64,000 bases of DNA from CAVQCT01 sp964371785 (GTDB lineage: Bacteria > Zixibacteria > MSB-5A5 > GN15 > FEB-12): the NCBI GenBank assembly GCA_964371785.1, contig CAYJOL010000004.1:186001-250000 (forward strand). Reading direction: 5' to 3'. The position numbers were made by a program, and so were the translations under genes. The notes beneath the pieces are model-generated. The model was not told the origin of the DNA and did not search any database. It worked only from the letters and a program-made list of their open reading frames with translations. Shown one piece after another: positions 36,856 to 46,092 of this stretch (positions are counted from its first letter, which is position 1; each line of letters opens with the position of its first letter).

Positions 36856-38333
36856 GCGGATCCTTCGAGGTCGTAAAATACAAGCAGCGATTGATGTTTA
36901 ATCGTTTCGATATCATAATAAAGCCGTTCAAATCCTTTGCTCCACCACCCGCCGGACAACCGCCACGGTCCGCGTTGGTTAAGAATCGCATACCGTTTTC
37001 CTTTGATATGAACGGCCAGTAATCTTCCGTCCTGTGCTTCAATTGTCGATACTCTCGGTTCTGAGAGCAGACGCATCCCTGAAACCGGACGCGATGTATA
37101 ATTTGCGAATTTTTCTTGAGCTACATTCTCCCCCGATTTACGTTTATTCTGTGGCGTGAGTGCCGCCAACGAATACCTGTCCTCGGGGAGACTCCTCGAA
37201 ATAGGAGTAATCGCGTAAACCGCTTTTTCAAATAAATTCTGCATCATCCGCTCTGGTATCGGGCATCGGGAACCTGTTCGAGAATCCAGTTCAAGTTGTT
37301 CCGCCTTTAGCATGACCGATTCAGTCAATACCATTACTATTTCCGTAATTCCGCCCGTCAGATTTACCTGTTCAAAACAGACTTCTGCCTGACGATGAAA
37401 TAAAACCGAAAGGGTAGTTGGATTATCCAATGAGACTGGCACTACTATCGAGGAGCCGTCACTGCAATAACAAATTACATTAATCGTTTTCCCCCCTTCC
37501 GATGTTTGTCGCAGTGGCTTAAGTAATTCTTCAAACATCTCTTTCAAATATTCATGCAAGATCGTCCGTGTTGTGATCGAAAACTCAAACGTAAAACGGG
37601 ACATGCGGATGAATGATAATCGGGCCGGGAGGAATAGCGACAGATCCTCACCACGGGCATATCGAGCCAACGCGATCACTTCGTCACCGAATCGGAAGGT
37701 AATCTCATGAGCGGGAAACCTGCCCAAATCCGCGATAGTTCGTATCCCGAGTTCATGAAGTTTCTTGACCGTGCCAACGGGTAATCGAAGTTGCGAAACA
37801 TCAAGCGGGCCAAGAAATGCAACCTCTTCACCCGTGGGTACTATAATGCTATCACCTTCATGACAATGATGCGCCGCAATACCCGCAATGAGCTTGTTAC
37901 ATCCGACACCTATCTGTATGGGATATGAGACCGGTTGAACAATCCTGAAAATTTCTGCGATGATCCCGGTTTCGCTTCCGTACAGCCTGGTCAAACCCGA
38001 TGCTTTAAGGTAAAATATCCCATCTCCGGATGTCTCCACGCAGGGACCTACCTGCTGCAGGAGCTTGAGGATGCTTCGGGTGACCTGCTGTTCACGTTCG
38101 ATATCTCGGATGAGTATCTTGAGTTCGGGACAATAGACGCCAGCCTGCGCAACGGTCATTTCCGTGGTTATTCGCTGGACTCGGGCAGGTTGGTTTATTG
38201 CGATTAGCTTCGATATCGCCTTGTTCGCTTCCGCAACCACCACAGGCTTATCCATAGGATATGCGCTATCGCGCACACATACCTGCAAGGGGAATTCAGG
38301 AATCAGGACACAGACAAGTCGTTCAGGATTCAT
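36828..38333 (-). CDS. imuB: ImuB, Y-family polymerase-like mutagenesis factor
   Basis: About 501 residues of Y-family polymerase fold. The N-terminal catalytic motif is replaced by CVLIPEFPLQVCVRD, without the Asp-x-Asp of active enzymes, as in known ImuB proteins. YPIQIGVGCNKLIAGIAAHHC and the HhH region LHELGIRTIADLGRFP follow. ImuB links DnaE2 to the sliding clamp in other bacteria. The C-terminal part ends in the DUF6504-like region (GPWRLSGGWWSKGFERLYYDI). The start at 38333 has GGAGG 9 bases upstream and overlaps the end of imuA by 11 bases; the ATG at 38351 is the alternative. Confidence 0.92.
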   Translation of the reverse strand: MNPERLVCVLIPEFPLQVCVRDSAYPMDKPVVVAEANKAISKLIAINQPARVQRITTEMTVAQAGVYCPELKILIRDIEREQQVTRSILKLLQQVGPCVETSGDGIFYLKASGLTRLYGSETGIIAEIFRIVQPVSYPIQIGVGCNKLIAGIAAHHCHEGDSIIVPTGEEVAFLGPLDVSQLRLPVGTVKKLHELGIRTIADLGRFPAHEITFRFGDEVIALARYARGEDLSLFLPARLSFIRMSRFTFEFSITTRTILHEYLKEMFEELLKPLRQTSEGGKTINVICYCSDGSSIVVPVSLDNPTTLSVLFHRQAEVCFEQVNLTGGITEIVMVLTESVMLKAEQLELDSRTGSRCPIPERMMQNLFEKAVYAITPISRSLPEDRYSLAALTPQNKRKSGENVAQEKFANYTSRPVSGMRLLSEPRVSTIEAQDGRLLAVHIKGKRYAILNQRGPWRLSGGWWSKGFERLYYDIETIKHQSLLVFYDLEGSAWYLQGVFD

Positions 38334-38997
38334 ACAGGGGGACCTCCGCATGTTGCCCCTCTGATGATATCCTGCTTTTGCTCACGTTGACTATTATAGA
38401 GACGCCGTCTTTTTTGGAAATTTCAAATCTCATTGAAATCATACTGGGTGGAATGAGCGATGAATTATCTTCGGCTAAAAAGAAGAGCATCGAAGATGAC
38501 CTGACGGTAAGCGTGCGCAATCGGTGAAATGCGGGAACCTCGATCGTCCCGCCTTGACCCACGAGGTCGATAACGATCGTTCCTGCAATATGATATTTAA
38601 GTAAATGTTCTGCAGTCCTGAGCGCCTCGGAAAGACTCTTTGGCTTGACCACCAGAAGGTACTTCAGGTCCAAACCCGATGCGACCGCGGCGTCCGGATA
38701 AAACATATCACTGAGATCGACATAGGCCACCCGTCCTTGCTGAATCTCCCCCGCGAGCATGCGCATCAAAAGCGATGTCTTCCCGCTGGCCATCCCGCCG
38801 GTAACTTCTATCAACTGGCCGTACGGAATACACCCTGTCTTGAACATACGATCAATGCCGGGTATTCCGGATTTCCAACCGGTTACCTGACCTGAATTTG
38901 CATAGGATCGCAAATGAGCTTCGGGAAACCGGTCACGTAATTTCATCCGGATACTCTCAAGGGCGTCAGCAGAGCGGTTTGGTTCGAAAATATTCAT
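38323..38997 (-). CDS. imuA: ImuA, RecA-like mutagenesis factor
   Basis: About 224 residues of RecA-fold ATPase-like protein, first gene of the imuA-imuB-dnaE2 cassette. SGIPGIDRMFKTGCIPYGQL leads into an intact Walker A (GGMASGKT). RVAYVDLSDMFYP and GTIVIDLVGQGG fit the following strands. The reading frame is open further upstream, with other possible starts at 39042 (ATG), 39099 and 39123. I chose 38997 because the extra residues are Cys-rich and unlike the family, and because the palindrome at 39027-39041 and a possible promoter would then lie just before the gene. The start remains uncertain; the AAGAGG before it is closer than usual. Confidence 0.85.
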   Translation of the reverse strand: MNIFEPNRSADALESIRMKLRDRFPEAHLRSYANSGQVTGWKSGIPGIDRMFKTGCIPYGQLIEVTGGMASGKTSLLMRMLAGEIQQGRVAYVDLSDMFYPDAAVASGLDLKYLLVVKPKSLSEALRTAEHLLKYHIAGTIVIDLVGQGGTIEVPAFHRLRTLTVRSSSMLFFLAEDNSSLIPPSMISMRFEISKKDGVSIIVNVSKSRISSEGQHAEVPLYES

Positions 38998-39026
38998 ACC
39001 TCTTCTATCGTAACATACTGCACATC

Positions 39027-39041
39027 TGTTTAGTATAAACA
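39027..39041. promoter_or_regulatory. Candidate SOS/LexA-like operator of the imuA cassette
   Basis: TGTTTA, GTA, TAAACA: a perfect 15-bp inverted repeat 30 bases before the chosen imuA start. On the minus strand it overlaps a TATGTT that lies 16 bases after a TTGATT, as a repressor operator over a -10 box would. imuA-imuB-dnaE2 cassettes are LexA-controlled in several phyla. That this palindrome is the local LexA site is inference. Confidence 0.5.
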
Positions 39042-39194
39042 TACCCTCTTCCCCCCTGCAATCAATCACATTTGTTAAGCTGTTATCGGGCTGACTCATA
39101 CCGAGCTGCTCGATTTTCTTCAAAAAGATGGTTGTCTTTCAATTTCAGTTCAGTAATTTCAAGTCATTATCACAATAGAAGTAATGAGGGAACG

Positions 39195-39950
39195 ATGATC
39201 AGACTCAAAGACAAGGTCACGCTGATAACCGGCGGATCCCGTGGAATAGGGCGGGCGACGGCAATTATGTTCGCTCGAGCCGGGAGCCATGTGGCAATAA
39301 ACTACCGCACCGACAAGGCTAAAGCTGAACAAACAGCAAAAGAAGTTGAGGTCCATGGTGTACATGCCCTGCGCGTCCCGGCGGACATTTCGAATAAAGA
39401 TCAGGTTGACGGTATGGTTAAAAAAGTGATGGAGCGATTTGGAAGACTCGATGTACTGGTCAACAACGCCGGTATCTGGGAATACAACCCAATTGATTCC
39501 ATGCAGGCAAAACAGCTGAAGCGGACTATTGATATCAATCTCTACGGGACTTACTATCCTATCATGGCCGCGGTTCCGGCAATGATCCGTCAGCAATCAG
39601 GATGTATTATCAATATATCCTCTACCGCAGGTCAACGGGGCGAAGCCTATTATTCTCCCTATGGTACAACTAAAGGTGCGGTTATAAGCCTCACCAAGTC
39701 GCTTGCGTCCGAACTGGCACATCACAATATCAGGGTTAACTGTGTCGCTCCCGGGTGGGTGGAGACTGACATGAGCCGTGACGCCCTCTCTGGTCCCGAC
39801 AAAGACAAAATATTTCAAACTATTCCGCTTGGAAGGGTGGCCGATCCGGACGAACTGGCGGGACCGATTCTGTTTCTGGCGTCGGACCTTGCGACTTTCA
39901 TTACCGGCGAGATACTGAATGTCAACGGCGGAGCCGTCCTCTGCGGGTAA
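39195..39950 (+). CDS. SDR-family oxidoreductase (FabG-like)
   Basis: 251 residues of classical short-chain dehydrogenase: the NAD(P) motif TGGSRGIGRA, NNAGIW, the catalytic Ser in IINISSTAGQ, the catalytic YxxxK in YSPYGTTKGA, and the C-terminal DLATFITGEILNVNGGAVLCG typical of 3-oxoacyl-ACP reductase-like members. The ATG at 39195 follows GAGGG and gives the normal family N-terminus (MIRLKDKVTLITGG). The longer frame from 39072 is rejected. The substrate is not identifiable; no fatty-acid genes are near. Divergent from imuA, convergent with the decarboxylase gene. Confidence 0.93.
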   Translation: MIRLKDKVTLITGGSRGIGRATAIMFARAGSHVAINYRTDKAKAEQTAKEVEVHGVHALRVPADISNKDQVDGMVKKVMERFGRLDVLVNNAGIWEYNPIDSMQAKQLKRTIDINLYGTYYPIMAAVPAMIRQQSGCIINISSTAGQRGEAYYSPYGTTKGAVISLTKSLASELAHHNIRVNCVAPGWVETDMSRDALSGPDKDKIFQTIPLGRVADPDELAGPILFLASDLATFITGEILNVNGGAVLCG

Positions 39951-39958
39951 GCGGAACG

Positions 39959-41374
39959 CTATATGCTCCGGGCAGTCTGTTGAATCAATTCCCAGGCGTT
40001 ACTCACGTCTTCGTGCTGAACGTTCGTCTGCGCTATTGACATACGCAGCGTATAAGCGCCATTGAGTTTGGTGTGAGTCATGTAGAGTTTCCCGGTCGAG
40101 TTCAATTTGGCCAGCAGGGCTTCGTTCAGTTGATTGAGAGTGGCTGTATCATCGACACCTTTCGGATGGTATCGAAAGCATACCAGGGCAACCGGAACCG
40201 GCGCAAGCAGCTCAAAATCATCTGACTGCTCAATTTGCATGGCCAGTTCTTTGGCTAATCCGATATGGCGACGGACCATCTCCTGCAATCCGGAGACACC
40301 GAACGAACGGATGACAAACCAGAGCTTGAGCGCTCGGAATCTTCGACCCAGCGGTATCCCCCAGTCACGATAGTTATTAACTGAAGAACCCTCAGCGGTC
40401 TTAAGATACTCCGGCAGGATCTCAAATGTCCTGATCAAGGCTCCCTTATCTTTGACGAAATAGGCCGAGCAATCAAAATTGGTTGCCATCCATTTGTGCG
40501 GGTTAAAAACAAAAGTATCGGCCAATTCGAGACCGTCCGACATCCACCGCATCTCCGGCAGCAGCAGGGCAGTCCCGGAAAACGCCGCATCGACATGAAG
40601 CCAGACTTTGTACTTCTTACAGATTTCACCAATCTTACGTATCGGGTCTACCGCGGTCGATCCGGTAGTGCCGATGGTAGCTATCACGCAAAGAGGAATA
40701 AACCCCCGACTGATATCATCATGTATCGCATTTTCAAGAGCATGTGGAAGCATGGCGAACTTGTCATCGACTTGAACCTTCCTTAGATTCGTCATTCCCA
40801 AACCCGCTATTTTGACCGCTTTCTCGATTGAGGAATGGGTTTCACTTGAGCAGTAAACCGCATAACCAGGTTTCGATTGCATTCCCTGATTGTTGATGCT
40901 GTAATCAGTAGCATGCTCACGGGCGGTCAGTATTGAGCAAAGGGTCGCTGTCGATGCAGTATCCTGGATGACACCCGTGAATTCAGCCGGCAACGCAAGC
41001 ATCTGTTGAAGCCAGGACATCACCCGCTCTTCCAGCTCGGCCGCGGCAGGCGAGGTCTGCCAGATCATACATTGGGCGCCAAGTGCCGAAGTCAGCAGTT
41101 CCCCAAGTACCGAAACCGGACTGCTGTTCGCCGGAAAATAGGCGAAGAATGAAGGATGTTGCCAATGGGTAATTCCGGGAAGAATTGCTTTCTGGAAATC
41201 GTCGAATATCCTGGCAAAGGGCTCGTTCAGCTCAGGGGGTGATTCCGGCAACTTGTTCAGTATTTCACCCGGTGAAACCTTCGCTTTGACCGGATATTTG
41301 TGGATCGATTCGTAGTAGTCTGCAATCCAGTCTATGAGTTCATGGCCATGCTGTCTGAATTCTATAATTTTCAT
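39959..41374 (-). CDS. PLP-dependent aromatic-L-amino-acid decarboxylase family protein
   Basis: 471 residues of group II PLP decarboxylase. The N-terminus (FRQHGHELIDWIADYYESI) is that of DOPA/tryptophan decarboxylases. WLHVDAAFSGTALL and the lysine segment FNPHKWMATNFDCSA (about residue 292) mark the cofactor site. Members turn tryptophan, tyrosine, DOPA or glutamate into amines, or act as aldehyde synthases; the substrate is not clear here. The ATG at 41374 has GGAG 5 bases upstream; the GTG two codons earlier is less likely. The gene appears to stand alone. Confidence 0.9.
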   Translation of the reverse strand: MKIIEFRQHGHELIDWIADYYESIHKYPVKAKVSPGEILNKLPESPPELNEPFARIFDDFQKAILPGITHWQHPSFFAYFPANSSPVSVLGELLTSALGAQCMIWQTSPAAAELEERVMSWLQQMLALPAEFTGVIQDTASTATLCSILTAREHATDYSINNQGMQSKPGYAVYCSSETHSSIEKAVKIAGLGMTNLRKVQVDDKFAMLPHALENAIHDDISRGFIPLCVIATIGTTGSTAVDPIRKIGEICKKYKVWLHVDAAFSGTALLLPEMRWMSDGLELADTFVFNPHKWMATNFDCSAYFVKDKGALIRTFEILPEYLKTAEGSSVNNYRDWGIPLGRRFRALKLWFVIRSFGVSGLQEMVRRHIGLAKELAMQIEQSDDFELLAPVPVALVCFRYHPKGVDDTATLNQLNEALLAKLNSTGKLYMTHTKLNGAYTLRMSIAQTNVQHEDVSNAWELIQQTARSI

Positions 41375-41760
41375 GATCACTCCAACAAAAAAGCAGTCAT
41401 CTCATTACGTAGATAATAGAGCGAAGCGGTCCTTTTGACAAGCTCCAATTCAGGGCACGAAAGTTGCTTTGTTATCAGACATGCCGGGATTGTACAGCCC
41501 GGTTTCTGCTCGAATCTTATAAGAGTTTGGCGCTGGATGCAGTAGTGCTGGCATCAATGGCGAATGCCAGTGAGGGTACATTCTTCAACGGGAAAGGAGA
41601 AAGATAGCAGACGACTGCCAAACCTCTTTTGAGTTGCCTCATGTCTGAAAAAAGTCACGCCTGTAATCACGCCAGAGATTTGCACATTTGATGGAAATTA
41701 TTGCCAAATCACGGACAATCTCTGCAATTCTGTAGGACCGTCCTAAATGGAGGACTTAAA
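41375..41760. other. Divergent intergenic region
   Basis: 386 bases between the divergent decarboxylase and lipoprotein genes, containing no gene. An inverted repeat CTGGCAT (41548-41554) / ATGCCAG (41564-41570) lies near the middle. A GGAGG at about 41751-41755 is the lipoprotein ribosome site. Confidence 0.4.
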
Positions 41761-42846
41761 ATGTCTCGTTTTATCAGCCTTATCGCATTAGTTCTTATCG
41801 CCGGGCTTCTCGTGGTTGGATGTAACAACCAGAATCCGGTGGTATCTCAGTCTGATCTGCCTGTCGGGATGATGGCCGGCCAGATCGTCGTGCCCGCCGG
41901 TGCGGTGCTCGAATCAGCCACCTTGAATATTTTCGTGAATGTAGCCAACGGCCAGCAGATCGATATTCATCGCATCACGTCCGACTGGACCGAGACCACG
42001 GTTACCTGGGGTAACTTTGGCGGCGCCTTTGACCCGATCATAGAGAATTCGTTTATGTCGAATTCCTACGGCTGGCACCAGGTTGATATTACCGGTTTGG
42101 TTCAGGGCTGGATCGACGGCACCGATCCGAACTACGGACTGCTGCTCGACCAATCCCTCATGGCCTTCCCGATGGGTGTGTTCTTCAGCCGCGAAGACGC
42201 GTTCAGACCGCCATATCTGGAAATCTGTTACAGCCTGAACGGCTCGACCACCTGCGTGCAGGATGTTGATATCGCCGATACTTACATCCGGGAGCTGTTC
42301 CCCAATGACAACTACGGCACTCAGCAGTATCTGTTCACCGGCTGGGAAAACGAAACCAGTTTGGAGAAACAGGCTCTGTTGCGCTTCGATATCCAGGGAA
42401 CGCCGCCTCCTGGTGGATGCACCCGGACGATCGGATACTGGAAGACCCATGCCGGCTTTGGCCCACAGGCCGATGTCGTCACTCCGCTCCTTCCGATCTG
42501 GCTTGGTACCAACGGCGGAGCCAAGAGTATTCAGGTCACAACCGCCGCTATGGCAGTTGACTTCCTGAAGCAGAATGTCTATGGCACCCAGTCCAACGGT
42601 ATCACGAAACTGTATGCGCAGTTGCTCGGCGCTAAGCTAAGCATTGCCAGCGGTGCCAGCGATGTCGATGTCGCCGCCACGATAGCCGCGGCCGATGCTT
42701 TCCTGGCGACGCACAATTATCTCGATTGGTCCAGCCTGAGCAAGCCCGACAAGGCGATGGTGCTCGGATGGCAGTCGACTCTGGATAATTACAATAACGG
42801 ACTGATCGGACCAGTCCATTGTGACGACGCCGTTACGAACGAATAG
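41761..42846 (+). CDS. DNRLRE-domain lipoprotein with GYWKTH module
   Basis: 361 residues. The ATG at 41761 has a clear GGAGG site and begins a lipoprotein signal with lipobox LVVGC; the frame from 41701 is too long. Residues ~30-205 form a DNRLRE-type beta-sandwich (ADTYIRELFPNDNYGTQQYL). An earlier half has the same architecture (DIHRITSDWTETTVTWGNFG, YGWHQVDITGLVQGWIDG). The C-terminal half starts at GGCTRTIGYWKTHAGFG, a Cys/Trp motif found in many secreted proteins of unknown role, followed by ~120 mostly helical residues ending GLIGPVHCDD. It is probably surface-anchored and structural. No enzyme motif is visible. Confidence 0.82.
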   Translation: MSRFISLIALVLIAGLLVVGCNNQNPVVSQSDLPVGMMAGQIVVPAGAVLESATLNIFVNVANGQQIDIHRITSDWTETTVTWGNFGGAFDPIIENSFMSNSYGWHQVDITGLVQGWIDGTDPNYGLLLDQSLMAFPMGVFFSREDAFRPPYLEICYSLNGSTTCVQDVDIADTYIRELFPNDNYGTQQYLFTGWENETSLEKQALLRFDIQGTPPPGGCTRTIGYWKTHAGFGPQADVVTPLLPIWLGTNGGAKSIQVTTAAMAVDFLKQNVYGTQSNGITKLYAQLLGAKLSIASGASDVDVAATIAAADAFLATHNYLDWSSLSKPDKAMVLGWQSTLDNYNNGLIGPVHCDDAVTNE

Positions 42847-42871
42847 ACTCTAAGCAGAAGAGTCGACCGAA

Positions 42872-42906
42872 GGCCCCGGGGTGAAACCCACCGGCCGTCT
42901 TATTTT
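42872..42906 (+). terminator. Probable intrinsic terminator
   Basis: CCGGGG pairs with CCC-A-CCGG (one bulged A) around TGAAA, followed by the T-rich TCTTATTTT. A perfect GACTCT/AGAGTC hairpin (42846-42864) precedes it, right after the lipoprotein stop codon. Confidence 0.5.
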
Positions 42907-42974
42907 GATGCAATGTTAGGTTGCATAAATAGTTTATATTATATATAAATTATAAAACACAAGGAGGGATCATC

Positions 42975-43925
42975 GTGAACACGCAGGATTCGACGGTAGG
43001 CGATATTGCGGCTGACAATCCGTCAGAAGTGCAGCCGCTTATAAAACAGGGCTGGTTACGGGCCCTTTTATTCTACATCTCGTTCTTCATCTATACAATT
43101 GTCATCAGCGTCGGTGGAGGCTTGATCCTCACACTAGGCAGCAGCAATGGATTTGCACTCGATTTCGCCTCGATCGCGATGATGCTGTTTGAATTAGTAA
43201 GTGTCCTGGGCTCTTTTCTGCTCATCGTGGTCTTTCGCACTCTTATCGATCGACGATCGGTGGTGTCGCTCGGCTTCGCCTTCAATGGAAAGTATCGCCG
43301 TGACCTCGGCTACGGCATACTCCTTGGCGTGGTCCTTCAATTATTCATGTTCGGCGCGCTCTGGGCGACCGGTCAGACGCATGTAGCAGGATTCAGATTT
43401 GTCTTTGGCCCACTGGTTGTCATACTATTTACCCTTATATTCGCCGCGGTACAAGAAGAAATAGTCATGCGCGGGTATCTGTTGTGCAACCTGATGGAAT
43501 CAGCAAACAAATACCTGTCCCTCATATTAGTCAGTGTCGTGTTTGCATTCATGCACGGTATGAATCCAGACATATCGATAGCAGGTGTGCTCAACATCAT
43601 TTTGGCAGGTCTGCTGCTCGGGATGTATTACATCCATCGCAAAAACCTCTGGTTTCCGATAGGGTTGCACATCGCGTGGAATTACTTCGAAGGGCCGGTT
43701 CTTGGGTCCCCTGTGAGCGGCGTGAAAGTCGACAGCATCGTGCTGCTTGACTTCATAGGAAAACCAATGTGGACAGGCGGATCATTCGGATTTGAAGCGT
43801 CCTACGCCCTCTCGATCGTCCTGATCTTGGCAATCATAGCGGTTCATCTCATTTACCGGACAAAACCGACTGCGGATCCTGCCTCGCCTGTATCAAGCCT
43901 GCCCCAAAACGACCCACCCCGTTAG
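42975..43925 (+). CDS. CPBP-family intramembrane glutamic protease (CAAX/Abi type)
   Basis: 316 residues with about eight hydrophobic segments. The active-site motifs are present in order: the Glu-Glu pair with Arg in VQEEIVMRGYL, the His in VVFAFMHGMNPD, and HIAWNYFEG near the end. The GTG start is preceded by AAGGAGGGATCATC, an excellent site, and no closer ATG has one. Bacterial members process or degrade membrane proteins and are sometimes linked to peptide immunity; no bacteriocin-like gene is adjacent, so the role is open. Confidence 0.9.
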   Translation: MNTQDSTVGDIAADNPSEVQPLIKQGWLRALLFYISFFIYTIVISVGGGLILTLGSSNGFALDFASIAMMLFELVSVLGSFLLIVVFRTLIDRRSVVSLGFAFNGKYRRDLGYGILLGVVLQLFMFGALWATGQTHVAGFRFVFGPLVVILFTLIFAAVQEEIVMRGYLLCNLMESANKYLSLILVSVVFAFMHGMNPDISIAGVLNIILAGLLLGMYYIHRKNLWFPIGLHIAWNYFEGPVLGSPVSGVKVDSIVLLDFIGKPMWTGGSFGFEASYALSIVLILAIIAVHLIYRTKPTADPASPVSSLPQNDPPR

Positions 43926-44015
43926 CAACGGATAAGACCATTGATTGGTGCGTAATTCTGTCACTATCCGTAGGCACATTTCCAGAAGAAAAGGGGAGAT
44001 TGTAAGCGGTCGGAG

Positions 44016-44216
44016 CTAATCTCTGATGGAGACGAAGATGCGGCTTCCCTGAGTTCGATAACTCACTTTTCCTTCGCGGGCCAGCCAGCCCAGTGCCTGG
44101 TAGACAACTACGTCTTTCTCTTTCAGTGTCTTTGGTAATTGCGATACACTAAGCTCCTCACTCTTCTTGAGTGTGCTCCAGAGCTTGCCGGCGGTAAGTC
44201 CTATTAGTTCCTGCAT
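44016..44216 (-). CDS. Small winged-helix protein (DUF2582-like)
   Basis: 66 residues with AAGGAGG before the ATG. The sequence (LTAGKLWSTLKKSEELSVSQL, VVYQALGWLAREGKVSY) reads as a compact winged helix of the DUF2582 type, ending in a short beta wing (SRIFVSI). Likely a DNA-binding or protein-interaction module. It lies upstream of nothing obvious; the minus-strand neighbours are the six-gene operon on the other side of 196 bases. Small but convincing because of the ribosome site and fold. Confidence 0.8.
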   Translation of the reverse strand: MQELIGLTAGKLWSTLKKSEELSVSQLPKTLKEKDVVVYQALGWLAREGKVSYRTQGSRIFVSIRD

Positions 44217-44412
44217 CGAGTCCTCCTTGAACTGCTTTGTGCTCTTAGAATTATTCCACTAGAACAACTGAATGTCAAGATTGTTCAATCACATTCCCGA
44301 GGTAAACCGGCGCAGTATTGGACGAGGATATGAATTAGGGTAGATGTAGTCTTTAATTGTGCCCGATTCGGCCAGTCTGTGCCCAGACTGCCCCGGGGTA
44401 CTCTGGGGTACT

Positions 44413-46092
44413 CTATTGTATCACATTGGGACCAGGATTGACGATATGGGCTGGGAATTGGAAGGTAAACGTCGTCCCCTTACCGACTTCCGAGTCAATC
44501 TGAACGGTAGCCGCGTGATTGGTGATAATATTGCCGACCGTAACCAATCCATAACCATGTCCTTTTTCTTTGGTCGTGAAATGGCTTCGGAAGAGCTTCT
44601 CTTTCAATTCGGGGGCGATGCCAACCCCATTATCAGATATTGAAAAATGAAGCATTTCATTTGCTGAAAAAGTCCTGACCAGGATCTTGCCGGTAGGTCG
44701 ATGTGCCTCCTTGATCGCGTCAGCGGCATTATTGAGCAGGTTAAGCAGGAGTTGCGCAATCTGCTGGTCATCCATGTCGGTCTTCGGTATGCTCTTATCC
44801 AATTGGGTAGTGATTGTGATGTCGCTGAATTTCTTCTGGACGGACACAAACGACAACACATCGGTGATTACCCCGTTCAAATCTCGAAGAGCTTTCGAAG
44901 TATTGAGTCGTGAGTAGTCCATGAGTCCCGACGTAAACCGTTCCATTTTGGCCACGGTCAGTTTAAGTTTCTCAAGAGTCCCGGCAAGCCGCTTCAAGTC
45001 GTTCTTCTGTACGGCCCTCTCAGCCAGTTCCACGCCGCCGAGTACTAGTCCGAGGAAGTTGTTCAATTCGTGCGCGATGGATGATGCCATGAGTCCCTTT
45101 TCGGCAAATTTCTCGAGATCGAACAAACGCTGTTCACTTTGCTTCTGATCGGTAATATCGTCTACTGTCACCGCCAGGTCATGATTTCCGTCAGGTCCCC
45201 TGAGGACCTTGCTGACTCTGATGTTGTATATTCTCTCACGCGCTCCCTTCTTGGCCACCATGTTCTCCAGTGTGCGCCCCTGGTTATCATCACGCGAGGA
45301 ATCTATTCGGGATAACCAACCCGGGAAAGTTTTCTCCGAGAAGATCAAGTTGATCGGGACATCCTGTAAAGACTCTGGTGACTGCAGATTCGATTTCAGT
45401 TCGGCAAGCAGTTGAAATCCCGATGAGTTCACTTTTTTCAATCGACCGGAGACGTCGAACACAAAAACTCCCTGCTTTACGGAGTCCAGAATCGAGAGAT
45501 GCCACGTATTCAGTTTGGATATTTCTATGAACAGAAAGGAATTCGCGATAAAGGGGGTCACGGTATTGACGATGGTAGTGAGCAGGTCACAGTCGCTGGC
45601 AGTGCAGGCCTTTCCCGCTACGCGATTGCCCATTCCCAGCAGACCGATCATCTTTCTATCGTGTATGAGCGGGATCACCACGTGCACACCACATTCCTGG
45701 AGAATGTAGCCATAATTGGCGAGGGAACCGGACAGATTGAGATCGGCAACCAACTGCGGTCCTGTTGACCGCGTGAAATAGTCTTCCAGCTCTTCCGTCA
45801 ACAGCAGGCATGAAAGCAGATCGCTCTGTTTGAATCTGCCGGTGCCGAAGTAGATCTGTCTCTGTTTGTTCGAGCTTGGATTGAGCAGCATGGCAAAAGA
45901 GCTTGTCACGGAGAATTGACCACATAGAGTGAGCAACAAGACGTCAATGAGTCCGTGCAGATCGGGCTTGTTGGAAAACTGTCGGGCAAGCTTGGAGAGG
46001 GCGTCGAGCGCCAGAATATTCCTCTCCTGAATGGTCGATCCCTCAGGGCTTCCGACTACAGTTTCTTCGTGTTTGTGCGATGTAGACGTCAT
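44413..46092 (-). CDS. GAF/PAS sensor histidine kinase
   Basis: 559 residues with no membrane segment. A GAF-like domain (about 30-200) and a PAS-like domain (about 205-320, ILDSVKQGVFVFDVSGRLKK) are followed by the kinase core: H box SSIAHELNNFLGLVLGG, N box QLLLNLLNNAADAI, G1 ISDNGVGIAPE, G2 GHGYGLVTVG. It is the last gene of the six-gene overlapping run; its ATG overlaps the stop of the STAS gene (ATGA). No response regulator is encoded nearby, so its output may feed the partner-switching proteins or a distant regulator. Confidence 0.92.
   Translation of the reverse strand: MTSTSHKHEETVVGSPEGSTIQERNILALDALSKLARQFSNKPDLHGLIDVLLLTLCGQFSVTSSFAMLLNPSSNKQRQIYFGTGRFKQSDLLSCLLLTEELEDYFTRSTGPQLVADLNLSGSLANYGYILQECGVHVVIPLIHDRKMIGLLGMGNRVAGKACTASDCDLLTTIVNTVTPFIANSFLFIEISKLNTWHLSILDSVKQGVFVFDVSGRLKKVNSSGFQLLAELKSNLQSPESLQDVPINLIFSEKTFPGWLSRIDSSRDDNQGRTLENMVAKKGARERIYNIRVSKVLRGPDGNHDLAVTVDDITDQKQSEQRLFDLEKFAEKGLMASSIAHELNNFLGLVLGGVELAERAVQKNDLKRLAGTLEKLKLTVAKMERFTSGLMDYSRLNTSKALRDLNGVITDVLSFVSVQKKFSDITITTQLDKSIPKTDMDDQQIAQLLLNLLNNAADAIKEAHRPTGKILVRTFSANEMLHFSISDNGVGIAPELKEKLFRSHFTTKEKGHGYGLVTVGNIITNHAATVQIDSEVGKGTTFTFQFPAHIVNPGPNVIQ

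Noticed and set aside
38998..39123. N-terminal extension of imuA
   Set aside because: The extra residues are Cys-rich and unlike the family, and the stretch contains a palindrome and a promoter-like sequence. Not fully excluded because the ATG at 39042 has a purine-rich upstream stretch.
41548..41570. CTGGCAT/ATGCCAG inverted repeat as operator or attachment site
   Set aside because: Short arms, 9-base centre, no second copy noticed and no mobile-element genes nearby.
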